Of a stretch of DNA of 64,000 bases, positions 47,992 to 57,652 are shown one piece after another. Numbering within the stretch: position 1 is the first letter of the stretch; every line of letters starts with the position of its first letter. The stretch spans positions 25,411 to 89,410 of the forward strand of contig NZ_JAOVZT010000011.1 in NCBI RefSeq assembly GCF_025716945.1, written 5' to 3'. The stretch is from Geodermatophilus sp. YIM 151500 (GTDB taxonomy: Bacteria; Actinomycetota; Actinomycetes; Mycobacteriales; Geodermatophilaceae). Position numbers and translations under genes: made by a program. Under the pieces are notes generated by a model. That model saw nothing but the letters and a program-made list of their open reading frames with translations, was not told the DNA's origin and ran no database searches.

Positions 47992-48005
47992 CGCGGGTTC
48001 CTCCC

Positions 48006-49601
48006 TCACGTCCCGGTGGCAGGTCGAGGATGGCCGGGCGGGCCCGGTGTCCGCATCGGTGGTTCTGCCCATCCGGGCAGCAGCCCGTGCTCCATGGCGA
48101 AGACCGCGACCCCGGCGCGGGTGCGCCGGCCGGTCTTGTCGTAGACGTGCGCCAGGTGGTGGCCGACCGTCCGCGGCGAGATGCCCAGCTGCGCGGCGAT
48201 GGCCCGGTCCGACCGGCCCCGCGCCGCCAGCCGGACGACGTCGACCTCGCGCCCGGTGAGACCGCAGGGCCAGGCCGCCCGCACGGGCGTCGCCCCCGCC
48301 CCGGTCAGGACCGCGTCGCACGCCTCCCGGTCCAGCCGGCCGGCGGCGACCTCCGCGGCCAGCACCGCGCGGGCCGAGTCCGGCGTGCCGGCGCCGCGGT
48401 AGGGGCGCGGCTCGGTCACCGCGGCGAAGACGTCGGCCGCGGCCAGCAGCCGTGCCGCGCGGGAAAGGTCCGTCGACCCCACGCCCCGGTGGTAGCCGCT
48501 GGCGTCGCAGCGCTCGTGGTGGGCCGCCGCCGGCCCGGCCAGGTCGGCCAGCGCAGGGCAGCGCCGCAGGATCCGGTCGGTCCAGTAGGCGTGCAGGCGC
48601 ACGCGCTCCCGGTCGGCCGCGCCCAGCGGTCCCGGCCGGTCCCAGACGGCGCTGGAGACGGTGACCCGACCCAGGTCGTGGAGCAGCGCGGCGGCCTGCA
48701 CCGACGGCCGCTCCGCATCCGGGAACCCGGATGCGACAGCGCCCGCGTCCGCGACTGCCGCGACGTGGCCGGAGTGCCCCAGCAGCCACCGCCCCTTCAG
48801 GTCGGCGACCGCGGCGAGCGCCCGGCACAGCGCCGTCCGGTCGGCCGGCCCGACCACCGGCGCCGGGCCGGGCTCGGCGGCGACGACGGCCACGAGCAGG
48901 TCCGGCGCCGCCAGCGCGGCCAGCAGGTCCCCCGCGTCCGACACGAACGCCGCGGCCAGCCCGGGGTCGAGGTGACCTCCCGCGCGGCGCACGACCTCGG
49001 CGCGGGCCGCGGGAACGCCACCGTCCGCGTGGGCGAAGACGGCCTGCTCGGCGACGTGCACCACCCGGGCGACCCAGGACAGCTCCTCGCCGCGCCGCAC
49101 ACCGGGCAGTCCCAACCCGTCCCAGCGCTCGTAGACGTCGTCGAGGGCGTCGACGGCGCGCACGGGCAGCCCGAGCAGCCCGCCCAGCGCCCGGCTCACC
49201 TCGCAACAGGCCCGGGCCGCCCGCGGCCCGTCGACGGGTGCCAGCCGCAGGAACCGCTGCCGCAGGCCGTCCTGCTGCGCCGGGGCCCAGGCGCCGAAGG
49301 CACGCAGCTGCCGGTCGAACACCGCCGGCGCGCCCGGGTCCAGCCGCTTGAACGCCGCCTGGAAGGCGACGTCGTCGAGGAACAGCGCGGCGTTCTCCGA
49401 GGCGTGCGCGGTGCAGCCCAGCGAGCGGAGCAGCGCGGCGTAGAACACCGCCGTCCGGTCCGCCTCGTCGGCACCGAGCAGCTCCGCGAACGCCGTGGCC
49501 ACCACGCACGTCCGCAGCCCCTTCTCGAACGGCGCCCCGGAGGCGAGATCGGTCGTCAGCGAGAGGGCCGCGCACACCTCCGCGAGCCGGACCCGCGGCA
49601 C
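48006..49601 (-). CDS. HD-GYP-like domain and LuxR-type HTH regulator
   Basis: 531 residues. Residues 1-230 form a degenerate HD-like half (YAALLRSLGCTAHASE, without the HD pair), residues 240-445 an HD-GYP-like half with LLHDLGRVTV, AAAHHERCDASGYHRG (GYH instead of GYP), and residues 460-515 a LuxR/GerE helix-turn-helix (LTGREVDVVRLAARGRSDRA then SPRTVGHHLAHVYDKTG). This joins a possible c-di-GMP or nucleotide-binding phosphohydrolase with DNA binding in one chain. GTG start lies 6 nt after TATCCT, leaderless. Its downstream partner is an NTF2-like protein. Confidence 0.88.
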   Translation of the reverse strand: MPRVRLAEVCAALSLTTDLASGAPFEKGLRTCVVATAFAELLGADEADRTAVFYAALLRSLGCTAHASENAALFLDDVAFQAAFKRLDPGAPAVFDRQLRAFGAWAPAQQDGLRQRFLRLAPVDGPRAARACCEVSRALGGLLGLPVRAVDALDDVYERWDGLGLPGVRRGEELSWVARVVHVAEQAVFAHADGGVPAARAEVVRRAGGHLDPGLAAAFVSDAGDLLAALAAPDLLVAVVAAEPGPAPVVGPADRTALCRALAAVADLKGRWLLGHSGHVAAVADAGAVASGFPDAERPSVQAAALLHDLGRVTVSSAVWDRPGPLGAADRERVRLHAYWTDRILRRCPALADLAGPAAAHHERCDASGYHRGVGSTDLSRAARLLAAADVFAAVTEPRPYRGAGTPDSARAVLAAEVAAGRLDREACDAVLTGAGATPVRAAWPCGLTGREVDVVRLAARGRSDRAIAAQLGISPRTVGHHLAHVYDKTGRRTRAGVAVFAMEHGLLPGWAEPPMRTPGPPGHPRPATGT

Positions 49602-49607
49602 GTCCGG

Positions 49608-49613
49608 AGGATA
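49608..49613 (-). promoter_or_regulatory. -10 box of the HD/LuxR regulator gene, leaderless type
   Basis: TATCCT on the minus strand ends 6 nt before the GTG at 49601. Confidence 0.5.
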
Positions 49614-49746
49614 GGGCCGCGGGTCCGGTCATCGGCGGTCCCGCCTACCGCGGCCGACGGGCCGGGCCGGTTCCCGGACGGCCGCCAGGTGGCTGCCGGC
49701 CCGGTGCACCGCCGGCCCGGCGCGCCGTCGGCTCGGCGTCGCGACC

Positions 49747-50520
49747 TCAGCTGCCGGCCGGCTGCTGCATCACCGAGAAGGCGCCACCCCAGGGGTCCTC
49801 GACCACGGCGAACCGGCCGAACGGGGTGTCCTGCGGCGCCGTGATCGTCTTGCCACCGTGCGACTCGACGTAGGAGACGGCGTCATCGGTGGACGCCACG
49901 GCGAAGCACGTCTGCCAGCCCGTCGGCGAACCGGGCTGGTGCCCGCCGAGCCCGCCCAGCGGGTGATCGGGGCCTCGATCACCCGCCCGGAAGGTCGTGT
50001 AGCCCCCGGCGTCGGGCACCTCGTCGTACTCGTAGCCGAAGACCGCGGCGTAGAAGGCGCGCGCGGCATCGGGGTCGTCGACCGCGGCCTCGTTCCAGGT
50101 GACCGCACCGGGCTCGTTGTAGACCTGGATCCCGGTGTGGCTCCCGGCCTGCCACAACCCGAACGCGCTGCCCTGCGGATCGAGGGCGATGGCCATCGAC
50201 CCCATCGGGCCGACCTGCATCGGTTCCATGACGACCGTGCCGCCGGCCTCGCGCACCTTGGCCAGGTGCGCGTCCAGGTCGCCGGTGGCGAAGTAGGTGG
50301 TCCAGGCGACCGGGTCATCGGCGTTCATCTGCGGCCCCATGCCGGCGGCCTGCTTCCCGCCGAGCAGGGCCTGGACGTAGTTGCCGAACGCCTCGTCCTC
50401 CTCGGTGAAGGTCCAGCCGAGCAGACCGCCGTAGAAGGTCTTCGCGGCGGCGGGGTCGGGGGCGCCGTAGTCGACCCAGCAGGGCGTGCCGTCGGGCCAG
50501 GGGGTGTCGCGGGTGGGCAT
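49747..50520 (-). CDS. VOC family protein, two glyoxalase-like domains
   Basis: 257 residues from ATG 50520, with GAGGAGGAAG upstream. Each half begins with the pattern WVDYGAPDPAAAKTFYGGLLG and TWNEAAVDDPDAARAFYAAVFG, and ends DPQGSAFGLWQ or EDPWGGAFSVMQQP, the actinobacterial glyoxalase/bleomycin-resistance group. No specific activity can be named. A 226-nt gap upstream to the TPM gene shows nothing I can identify. Confidence 0.9.
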   Translation of the reverse strand: MPTRDTPWPDGTPCWVDYGAPDPAAAKTFYGGLLGWTFTEEDEAFGNYVQALLGGKQAAGMGPQMNADDPVAWTTYFATGDLDAHLAKVREAGGTVVMEPMQVGPMGSMAIALDPQGSAFGLWQAGSHTGIQVYNEPGAVTWNEAAVDDPDAARAFYAAVFGYEYDEVPDAGGYTTFRAGDRGPDHPLGGLGGHQPGSPTGWQTCFAVASTDDAVSYVESHGGKTITAPQDTPFGRFAVVEDPWGGAFSVMQQPAGS

Positions 50521-50750
50521 GTCTTCCTCCTCGGTGGTCGCTTCGCGTGGAGGGGCACCGTCCCACCGCGCACCGACAATTCCCATCTCCGCGCACGCGC
50601 CCTCGGTGAACTGCCGGTGACGGCCGGCGCGGCGGTGCGTCGTCCCGGCGACCGTGGCGGTGCCGGCCCGCCGTGGCAGGTCCGGCTCGGGGCGACCGCG
50701 AGCCGGACTGCGGACGACCAGACGCCCGGGTCACCGGCCGGGCGGCGGCG

Positions 50751-52838
50751 TCAGAAGCGGCCTCCGGCCCCCCGGCGGCCCCGGCTGGCCGAGCCGCCGA
50801 AGCTCCCCCCGGCGCCGCGCCGACCGGAGCCACCGCGTCGCCCGGACGACCCTCCCCAGCCGCCCCGGCCCACCGGCGGCCCGCCCCAGCGGCCGCGGTC
50901 GCCCCCGAGCAGCACCCCGCCGAGCAGGAGGCTGCCCAGGTCGACGCCCCCGCGGCCGGACGCGCCGCCGAACCCCCCCGTGCCGTAGCCGGCGCCGTAC
51001 CCCGGCCCGGGCCCGCCGGGTGGGCCGGGCGCACCGGCGCCGCCGTACCCGCCGGCCCAGCCCCCCGACCAGCGCTGGACGTCGACCTGCGCCAGCTCGA
51101 GTGCCGAGCGGGCCAGCTCCCCGGCCTGCTGGGCCTCGCGCAGCGCGGCCACCGGGTCGTCGGTCCGCAGCGAGCCGGCCAGGTCGAGGTGGCGCTCGGC
51201 CTCGGCCAGCCGGGTGCGGGCCTCGGGTCCGACGGCCCCCCGCCGGGTGCCGACGAAGTCGCGGGCCGCCGCAACCGCCGACCGGGCCGACAGCACCGCG
51301 GGCTCCAGGGCGGCGACCGCCCGGCGGTGCCGCGTCCGCGCGTCCCGGGCCACCGCCAGCGCCTGCTCCAGCGCGATGCCGGCCTCCTCCAGCCGGCGCA
51401 GCGCCTCCAGCGGGTCGGGGCGCCCGCCGTCGGTGGGGCGCAGCGCCTCGCCGGACGAGGCGAGCGCGGCCTCGCCGCGGGCGATCTGCGGCCCCAGCCC
51501 GCTGCGGTCGCCGGCCTCCACCAGGGCGCGCGCCTCCGCCAGGTCGGCCTCGGTCTCGGCCCGGACGGCGGCCACCCGCCCCTCCGCCGCGGTCAGGTCG
51601 GCGGCCAGCCGGTCGACCGCGTCGAGGAGCGTGCCGGCCTGCGCGACGGCGTCCTCGGCGGCCCGCAGCGATCCCACCGCGTCACCGGTCCGTCCCTCGC
51701 CGACCTCGGTCCGCGCCTCCGCGAGCTCGTGCTCGGCCGCGACGAGCCGGGCCCGGGCCTGCTCGACGTTGTCGGCCACGGCTGCCACCGCCGGCGCGGC
51801 GTAGCGCTCCCGCAGGTCGGCGAGCCGCTGCTCCTCCCGCGGGAGCCGGGAGCGCAGCGCCGCCAGCTCCGGCGTCAGGGCCTCGATGGCCTGCGGCGCG
51901 GTGCGCTCCAGGTCGCGCAGCTCGTCGAAGGCCGCGGCCTGCTCGTCGAGCCGGGCGTCGGCGGCCGCGGTCAGCTGCAGGATCTCGCCGAGCATGCGGC
52001 GCGTGGTCGGCTCGTCCTCGGGCACCTCGTCGTCGAGCTGCTGGCGCAGGGTGAACGCCCGGGCGAGCTCGTCGCGCGAGGTCGCCAGCGCCGTCCCGAA
52101 GCCGGCGACGGCCGCCTCGCCGTACTGCGCGCGGGCGTAGTCGAGGTCCAGCTGCGACGTCCGGACCGCCTCGTCGAGCTCCAGCAGCGCGCCGCTGGCG
52201 CGGGACTGCAGCTCCTCGGTCGGCGTCCCGGCGTGCGGGTCGGGTGGCTCCAGTCGGACCACGGGCGGCGGCTGGGCCGCCCGGCGGCGGGACCGGGCGC
52301 GCCAGACCAACAGGCCGACGAGCGCTCCGACCACCAGGACGCCGACGACGACCGCCGTGGCCGCACCGCTCCCGCTCGGCCCGGGTGCGCCCGCCGACAG
52401 GCCGCGGGCGAAGGCGACCACGGCGCCGGGCACGTCGTCGTCGGCCAGTTCGGGCCGGACGCGGTCGACCAGCAGGTCGTTGAGCTCCTCGTCGGGCAGC
52501 CGGTAGCTCTCGGCCACGGAGACGCCGTACTCGCGGTCGTCCAGCGCGACGGCCAGCAGCACGTCGGACGAGCCGAGCTGCGACTGGACGGCGACCTCGC
52601 GGGCCCAGTCGAAGCCGGACAGCCCGTCGAAGGAACCGACGAGGACGACGTGGAGCCGGGTGCCGTTCTCGGCCTCGAGCTCGGCCAGCGCCTCCTCGAC
52701 CTCGGCCCGGTCGCCGTCGAGCGCGCCCGCCCGGTCGGTCACCTGGTCGGTGACGGCGAACGGCGGGACGGCCGCCGCCGGAACGGCGAGCGCCAGCAGC
52801 GTGGCCAGCACGCCGACGAGCACGGACAGCCGGCGCAC
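50751..52838 (-). CDS. TPM-domain protein with long coiled coil and Gly/Arg-rich tail
   Basis: 695 residues from GTG 52838 (GGAGG at 52844-52848). A signal peptide (LVGVLATLLALAVPAAA) precedes a TPM domain (about 25-160, VTDRAGALDGD, SSDVLLAVALDDREYGVSV), then a transmembrane helix (ATAVVVGVLVVGALVGLLVW). From about 210 to 590 the protein is a long helical region rich in Ala, Glu, Arg and Leu, then a Gly/Arg/Pro/Ser-rich tail of about 100 residues ([16 protein letters not shown]). TPM proteins in other bacteria take part in membrane or photosystem quality control. Here the domain faces outward and the coil inward. Confidence 0.9.
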   Translation of the reverse strand: MRRLSVLVGVLATLLALAVPAAAVPPFAVTDQVTDRAGALDGDRAEVEEALAELEAENGTRLHVVLVGSFDGLSGFDWAREVAVQSQLGSSDVLLAVALDDREYGVSVAESYRLPDEELNDLLVDRVRPELADDDVPGAVVAFARGLSAGAPGPSGSGAATAVVVGVLVVGALVGLLVWRARSRRRAAQPPPVVRLEPPDPHAGTPTEELQSRASGALLELDEAVRTSQLDLDYARAQYGEAAVAGFGTALATSRDELARAFTLRQQLDDEVPEDEPTTRRMLGEILQLTAAADARLDEQAAAFDELRDLERTAPQAIEALTPELAALRSRLPREEQRLADLRERYAAPAVAAVADNVEQARARLVAAEHELAEARTEVGEGRTGDAVGSLRAAEDAVAQAGTLLDAVDRLAADLTAAEGRVAAVRAETEADLAEARALVEAGDRSGLGPQIARGEAALASSGEALRPTDGGRPDPLEALRRLEEAGIALEQALAVARDARTRHRRAVAALEPAVLSARSAVAAARDFVGTRRGAVGPEARTRLAEAERHLDLAGSLRTDDPVAALREAQQAGELARSALELAQVDVQRWSGGWAGGYGGAGAPGPPGGPGPGYGAGYGTGGFGGASGRGGVDLGSLLLGGVLLGGDRGRWGGPPVGRGGWGGSSGRRGGSGRRGAGGSFGGSASRGRRGAGGRF

Positions 52839-52956
52839 GGGCACCTCCGAGGGCGGTGGGGGACGTCCCGACACTAGGCGAGCGCGGGGCCGTGGTGGGT
52901 CGGCTCCGGACCGGGTACTCCCGCTGGGCCATCCCGCTCCGAGCCGAGGAGACACC

Positions 52957-53313
52957 GTGCCCGACGCCCACCGCATACCCGCCGCCGACCTCCCGCCCGG
53001 CACGGTCGGCCGGGCCGGTCCCTGGGCGGTGGTCAACCGCGACGGGCGCTACGCCGCCGTCTCCCGGCGCTGCCGGCACCAGCTGGCCGACCTGTCGGAG
53101 GGCAGCCTCGACAAGGACGGCTGCCTGGTGTGCCCGTGGCACGGAGCCCGCTACGACGTCCGGACCGGCGCGATGGTCGCCGGTCCGCGCGGGTTCCTCG
53201 CCTACAAGGGCCCGACCCCCGGCTACACCGGGCTGGTCCGCGCCTACGCCTCCGTGCTGAAGCTGCGGGTCCGGCGAGCGCTGCGCCGGGGGGACGACGT
53301 CGTCGTCGAGTGA
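52957..53313 (+). CDS. Small Rieske [2Fe-2S] protein
   Basis: 118 residues from GTG 52957. The Rieske cluster motifs are CRH and CPWHG spaced by 17 residues (RRCRHQLADLS, then CLVCPWHGARYDVRTG). No oxygenase domain, so it is a ferredoxin-type electron donor or a redox sensor. It stands alone. The stop TGA is the first base-paired triplet of the palindrome shared with the convergent ABC transporter gene. Confidence 0.93.
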   Translation: MPDAHRIPAADLPPGTVGRAGPWAVVNRDGRYAAVSRRCRHQLADLSEGSLDKDGCLVCPWHGARYDVRTGAMVAGPRGFLAYKGPTPGYTGLVRAYASVLKLRVRRALRRGDDVVVE

Positions 53314-53361
53314 TCCGGAGGGGATCCGTCGCGGTGACGCGCACGGATCCCCTCCGGATCA
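53311..53361. terminator. Bidirectional palindrome spanning both convergent stop codons
   Basis: TGATCCGGAGGGGATCCGT (53311-53329) pairs perfectly with 53343-53361. An inner CGCG-GTGA-CGCG extends the stem to a GNRA-type tetraloop with one bulged C. It starts at the TGA of the Rieske gene and ends at the TCA of the ABC ATPase gene. Longest and cleanest member of the family. Confidence 0.9.
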
Positions 53362-54522
53362 CGTGCGCTCGATCGGCTGGTCGACCCCCTGCACCAGCGC
53401 GTCGGTCTCGGCGAGCGCGCCGGCACCGGCTCGCACCGACACGCCCTGGGTCGCGGCGACCTCCTCGGCCGACTTCGGTGCGAGGACACCGTCGCGGATC
53501 TCCTCCGCCCAGTGGCAGCTCACCCAGTGCCCAGCGCCCAGCTCGCGCAGCACCGGCACCTCGTCGTCGCAGCGGGTCTCCTGCCGCCACGGGCAGCGCG
53601 TGTGGAAGCGGCAGCCGCTGGGCGGGTCGGCCGGCGAGGGCAGGTCGCCGGCCAGCAGGATCCGCTCGCGCCGCTGCTCGACCACGGGGTCGGGCACCGG
53701 CACGGCGCTCATCAGCGCGCGCGTGTACGGGTGCAGCGGCTCGTCGTACAGCGCGTCGGCGGGCGCCTGCTCGACCAGCGACCCCAGGTACATGACGCCG
53801 ACGACGTCGCTGATGTGCCGGACGACGGCCAGGTCGTGCGCGATGACGAGGTAGGTGAGGTCGAGCCGCTCCTGCAGTTCCTCGAGCAGGTTGAGCACCT
53901 GCGCCTGCACGCTCACGTCCAGCGCGGACACCGGCTCGTCGGCGATGAGCAGGTCGGGCTCGAGCGCGACGGCGCGCGCGATGCCGATCCGCTGCCGCTG
54001 GCCGCCGGAGAACTCGTGCGGGTACCGGCGGCGGGCCGCGGCGGGCAGGCCGACCGCGTCGAGCAGCTGGCCCACCCGGTCGGCGAGCTCCTTCCGGCCG
54101 CCGCCGAGGCCGTGCGCGCGCAGCGGCTCGGTGAGCAGCGACTCGACGTCCTGGCGGGGGTCGAGGCTGCCCATCGGGTCCTGGAAGACCATCTGCATCC
54201 GCCGCCGCATCTTCCGCAGCGATTCGCCCGACAGCGAGGCCACGTCGGTGCCGTCGAAGTCGACCCGGCCGGCCGTCGGCTCGACCAGCCGCAGCACCGC
54301 GCGGCCGAGCGTGGACTTGCCGCAGCCGGACTCCCCCACCAGGCCGTAGGTGGAGCCGCGGTCGATGGCCAGGCTGACGCCGTCGACCGCGCGGACGTGC
54401 CCGACGGTGCGGTCGAAGAACAGGCCCCGCTTGATCGGGAAGTGCACCTGGAGATCGCTCACCCGCAGCAGCGGCGCGGACCGCGGCGCGCCCTCGGCCG
54501 CCGGCGTCGGGACGGCGCTCAC
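53359..54522 (-). CDS. Peptide ABC importer ATPase, DppF/OppF type
   Basis: 387 residues from GTG 54522 (GTGA overlap with the upstream gene). Walker [11 protein letters not shown]-loop [11 protein letters not shown], signature [14 protein letters not shown], Walker [13 protein letters not shown] and the H-loop IAHDLAVV. The C-terminal oligopeptide-type extension carries CRFHTRCPW and CCDDEVP-like cysteines (four Cys: [10 protein letters not shown] and SCHW) that probably hold an iron-sulfur cluster, as in related ATPases. The last 50 residues are poorly conserved. Last gene of the operon. Confidence 0.93.
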   Translation of the reverse strand: MSAVPTPAAEGAPRSAPLLRVSDLQVHFPIKRGLFFDRTVGHVRAVDGVSLAIDRGSTYGLVGESGCGKSTLGRAVLRLVEPTAGRVDFDGTDVASLSGESLRKMRRRMQMVFQDPMGSLDPRQDVESLLTEPLRAHGLGGGRKELADRVGQLLDAVGLPAAARRRYPHEFSGGQRQRIGIARAVALEPDLLIADEPVSALDVSVQAQVLNLLEELQERLDLTYLVIAHDLAVVRHISDVVGVMYLGSLVEQAPADALYDEPLHPYTRALMSAVPVPDPVVEQRRERILLAGDLPSPADPPSGCRFHTRCPWRQETRCDDEVPVLRELGAGHWVSCHWAEEIRDGVLAPKSAEEVAATQGVSVRAGAGALAETDALVQGVDQPIERT

Positions 54523-55598
54523 CGGCCCGGCCCCGACGCGGTCGCCCCGGAGCCGCCCGTCGCCGCGCGGGCCACCCCGGCGCCGCTCGTCCCGGCTCCG
54601 ACCCGCGCGGGCTGCAACGGGTGCCGGCACCGCAGCTCCCGATCCGTGCCGTACGCCGGATCGACCTCGAGCGGCACCGTGTCGCCGAGGCAGTCGTCCT
54701 CGGCGTTGTCGCAGCGCGGCGCGAAGGCGCAGCCCTGCGACCAGGGGATGGTGTCGCGCGCCGACCCGCGGATCGGCGTCAGACGAGCGCCGCGGCCGGC
54801 GTCCAGGCGGGGCACCGAGTGCAGCAGCCCGCCGGTGTAGGGGTGCCGCGGTCGGGCGAACAGCTCGTGCCGCTCCGCCGACTCGATGATCTTCCCGGCG
54901 TACATGACGTGCACCCGGTCGCACAGGCCCGCGACCACGCCGAGATCGTGGGTGATCATCACCAGCGCGGTGCCCGATCCGACGACCAGCTCGCGCAGCA
55001 GCTCGAGGATCTGCGCCTGGATGGTCACGTCGAGGGCGGTCGTCGGCTCGTCGGCGATGAGCAGCCGTGGCGAGCAGGCCAGCGCCATGGCGATCAGCGC
55101 CCGCTGGCGCATGCCGCCGGACAGCTGGTGCGGGTACTCCTTGAGCCGCCGGCCGGGGTCGGGGATGCCCACCCGGTCGAGCAGGTCGACGGCCTCGGCC
55201 GACGCCTGCTTGCGGTCCAGATCCCGGTGCTCCAGCAGCACCTCGGTGACCTGGGTGCCGATGGCCAGGGTCGGGTTCAGCGAGGAGAGCGGATCCTGGA
55301 AGACCATCGCCATGTCGGCCCCGCGCAGCCGCCGCAGCATCCGGTCGCTCGCACCGATCAGTTCCTGCCCGTCCAGGCGCACCGAACCGCTCACCCGGAC
55401 GCCGCGCGGCGGCAGCAGGCCCATGACGGCCAGCGACGTCACCGACTTGCCGCAGCCGGACTCCCCGACCAGGCCGATCGTCTCGCCCGGGGCGACCGAG
55501 AAGCTCACGCCGTCGACGGCGCGGGTGGGCGTCTCGCCCTTGCGCGAGAAGGTGACGGCGAGGTCCTCGACCTCGAGCACGGGGGCGCTCGTCGGCAC
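54519..55598 (-). CDS. Peptide ABC importer ATPase, DppD/OppD type
   Basis: 359 residues from GTG 55598, with GGAGGT 4 nt upstream. Walker [11 protein letters not shown]-loop [10 protein letters not shown], signature [14 protein letters not shown], Walker [16 protein letters not shown]-loop ITHDLGVV. C-terminal extension with [15 protein letters not shown], the cysteine-rich segment of this subfamily, then an Ala/Gly-rich tail. Pairs with DppF to power import. The stop overlaps the dppF start. Confidence 0.93.
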   Translation of the reverse strand: MPTSAPVLEVEDLAVTFSRKGETPTRAVDGVSFSVAPGETIGLVGESGCGKSVTSLAVMGLLPPRGVRVSGSVRLDGQELIGASDRMLRRLRGADMAMVFQDPLSSLNPTLAIGTQVTEVLLEHRDLDRKQASAEAVDLLDRVGIPDPGRRLKEYPHQLSGGMRQRALIAMALACSPRLLIADEPTTALDVTIQAQILELLRELVVGSGTALVMITHDLGVVAGLCDRVHVMYAGKIIESAERHELFARPRHPYTGGLLHSVPRLDAGRGARLTPIRGSARDTIPWSQGCAFAPRCDNAEDDCLGDTVPLEVDPAYGTDRELRCRHPLQPARVGAGTSGAGVARAATGGSGATASGPGR

Positions 55599-55600
55599 GC

Positions 55601-56542
55601 CTACCTCCGGAACTTCGGGTCGAGGGCCTCGCGCAGCCGCTCCCCGAGCAGCGTGAAGCCCAGGGCGACGACGATGATGCACACCGCCGGCCAGACGGCC
55701 AGCCACGGCCGGATCGACAGGTAGGCCTGGGCGGAGGCGAGCATGGCGCCCCACTCCGGCCGGGCGATGTCGGGATCGCCCAGACCCAGGAACGACAGCG
55801 CGGCCGCCTCGATGATCGCCGTCGCCAGCGACAGCGTCGCCTGCACGATCACCGGCGACACCGAGTTGGGCAGCACGTGGCCGAAGACGATGCGCGCGGG
55901 CCGGACGCCCAGCGCCCGGGCGGCGACGGCGTAGTCGCTGCCCCGCTGCGCCAGCATCGAGCCGCGCAGCAGCCGCGCGAAGATGGGCACCTGGGTGACC
56001 GCGATGGCGATCATCAGCGCCCACTGGTTCTGGCCCAGCAGCACCGAGACGGTGATCGCCATCAGCAGGCTGGGGATGGACAGCAGGATGTCGACGAAGC
56101 GCATCACCACGGTGTCGACCCAGCCGCCGAAGGCGCCGGCCAGGATGCCCAGCGTCATGCCGGCGGCCACGCCCAGCACCGTGGAGACCACGCCGATCAG
56201 CAGCGACTGCCGCGAGCCGTGGATCAGCCGGGAGAGCAGGTCGCGCCCCAGGTTGTCGACGCCGAGGGGGAAGCCCTCGCGGGCGCCGGGGATCGACCCC
56301 GGCCGGATCTCCGACAGCAGGTACTGGGCGATCGGGTCCTTCGGCGCCAGCAGCGGGGCGAAGGCCGCCACGACGAGGAAGACCACGACGATGACCGCGC
56401 CGATGATCGCGACGGGGTCGCGGCGCAGCCGGCGGAAGGCGCTGCGGGTCAGCGACAGGCCGACCTCGCCGGTGGGGACGGCGCCGGCCTGCGCGGCGAG
56501 CATGTCGATGCGGTCGCGCTTGCGCTCGCCGAGGCTCGTCAC
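55601..56542 (-). CDS. Peptide ABC importer permease, DppC type
   Basis: 313 residues from GTG 56542 (GTGA overlap with dppB). Five or six transmembrane helices; the periplasmic loop has [20 protein letters not shown] and the EAA cytoplasmic loop [17 protein letters not shown], which docks on the ATPases. Inner-membrane permease. Confidence 0.93.
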   Translation of the reverse strand: MTSLGERKRDRIDMLAAQAGAVPTGEVGLSLTRSAFRRLRRDPVAIIGAVIVVVFLVVAAFAPLLAPKDPIAQYLLSEIRPGSIPGAREGFPLGVDNLGRDLLSRLIHGSRQSLLIGVVSTVLGVAAGMTLGILAGAFGGWVDTVVMRFVDILLSIPSLLMAITVSVLLGQNQWALMIAIAVTQVPIFARLLRGSMLAQRGSDYAVAARALGVRPARIVFGHVLPNSVSPVIVQATLSLATAIIEAAALSFLGLGDPDIARPEWGAMLASAQAYLSIRPWLAVWPAVCIIVVALGFTLLGERLREALDPKFRR

Positions 56543-57543
56543 CGCACCCTCACCCTCGGGTCGAGCAGGCCGTAGGAGATGTCGACCAGCAGGTTCACCA
56601 CCACGTAGACGACGGCCAGCATCAGGATGAAGCCCTGCAGCACGGGGAAGTCGCGGTTGGTGATCGCGTCCCGGAGCGCCGAGCCCACGCCGCCGAAGGC
56701 GAACACCGTCTCGGTCAGCACGGCGCCGGAGAGCAGCAGGCCGGTCTGCAGGCCGATCGTCGTCGAGACCGGGAGCAGAGCGTTGCGGATGATGTGCCGC
56801 CGCCGCACGGTCGCCGTCGCCAGACCCTTGGCGTTCGCCGTCCGCACGTAGTCCTCGTTGACGACGTCGAGCACCGAGGCACGGGTGATCCGGACGATGA
56901 TCGCCAGCGGGATGGTGCCCAGCGCGATGCCCGGCAGGATCAGGTGCACGAACGCGCTCCAGGCGGCGTCCCACTCCCGCGTCATCAGCCCGTCGAGCAC
57001 GTAGAAGTTGGTGATGCGGGTGGCGTCGATGCGCACCTCCTGGCGGCCGGAACCGGGCAGCCAGCCCAGCTCGACGGCGAACACCAGGCGCATCAGGTAG
57101 GCGAGGAAGAACACCGGGATGGAGACGCCGAGCAGCGACCCGATCACCGAGCTGGAGTCGAGGAAGCCGCCGTAGCGGCGGGCGGCGAGATAGCCGAGCG
57201 GGATGCCGACGCCGATGGCGAAGACCATCGCGAACAGCGTCAGCTCGATCGTGCCGGGGAAGCGCTCGAGGAACTCGGTCGTCACCGCCCGGCCGGTGCG
57301 GTTGGAGGTGCCGAAGTCGAGCTGGACGGCGCGGCCGAGGAAGCGCAGGTACTGCACGTACAGCGGCTGGTCCAGGCCGAACAGCTCGTTGTAGCGGGCG
57401 ATGTCCTCGGCCGTGGCCCGCTCCCCGAGGGCAGCCTGGGCCGGACCGCCCGGGAGGGCCCGCAACCAGGCGAAGAGCAGGACGGACAGGCCCAGCAGGA
57501 TCGGGATCAGCTGGAGCAGCCGCCGGATGATGAAGCGGAGCAC
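56539..57543 (-). CDS. Peptide ABC importer permease, DppB type
   Basis: 334 residues. Starts MLRFIIRRLLQLIPILLGLS, typical of DppB/OppB permeases, with LRALPGGPAQAALGERAT and the EAA loop ANAKGLATATVRRRHIIRNAL. About six transmembrane helices. First of four overlapping genes; a strong hairpin separates it from the upstream binding protein. Confidence 0.94.
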   Translation of the reverse strand: MLRFIIRRLLQLIPILLGLSVLLFAWLRALPGGPAQAALGERATAEDIARYNELFGLDQPLYVQYLRFLGRAVQLDFGTSNRTGRAVTTEFLERFPGTIELTLFAMVFAIGVGIPLGYLAARRYGGFLDSSSVIGSLLGVSIPVFFLAYLMRLVFAVELGWLPGSGRQEVRIDATRITNFYVLDGLMTREWDAAWSAFVHLILPGIALGTIPLAIIVRITRASVLDVVNEDYVRTANAKGLATATVRRRHIIRNALLPVSTTIGLQTGLLLSGAVLTETVFAFGGVGSALRDAITNRDFPVLQGFILMLAVVYVVVNLLVDISYGLLDPRVRVR

Positions 57544-57598
57544 GCCCTCGAGTCAGCCCTTCCCGTCACCCTGCCGTCGATCGGTCCCGACCGGCGAG

Positions 57599-57634
57599 CG
57601 CGCCGGCGGTGGCGATCCTGCCACCGCCGGCGCG
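57599..57634 (-). terminator. Intercistronic hairpin between binding protein and permease genes
   Basis: CGCGCCGGCGGTGGC (57599-57613) pairs perfectly with 57620-57634 around GATCCT. It lies 18 nt after the binding-protein stop and 56 nt before dppB. Probably a partial terminator or mRNA stabiliser giving more binding protein than permease. Confidence 0.75.
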
Positions 57635-57652
57635 GCCGCCGGATGTCGCGCG

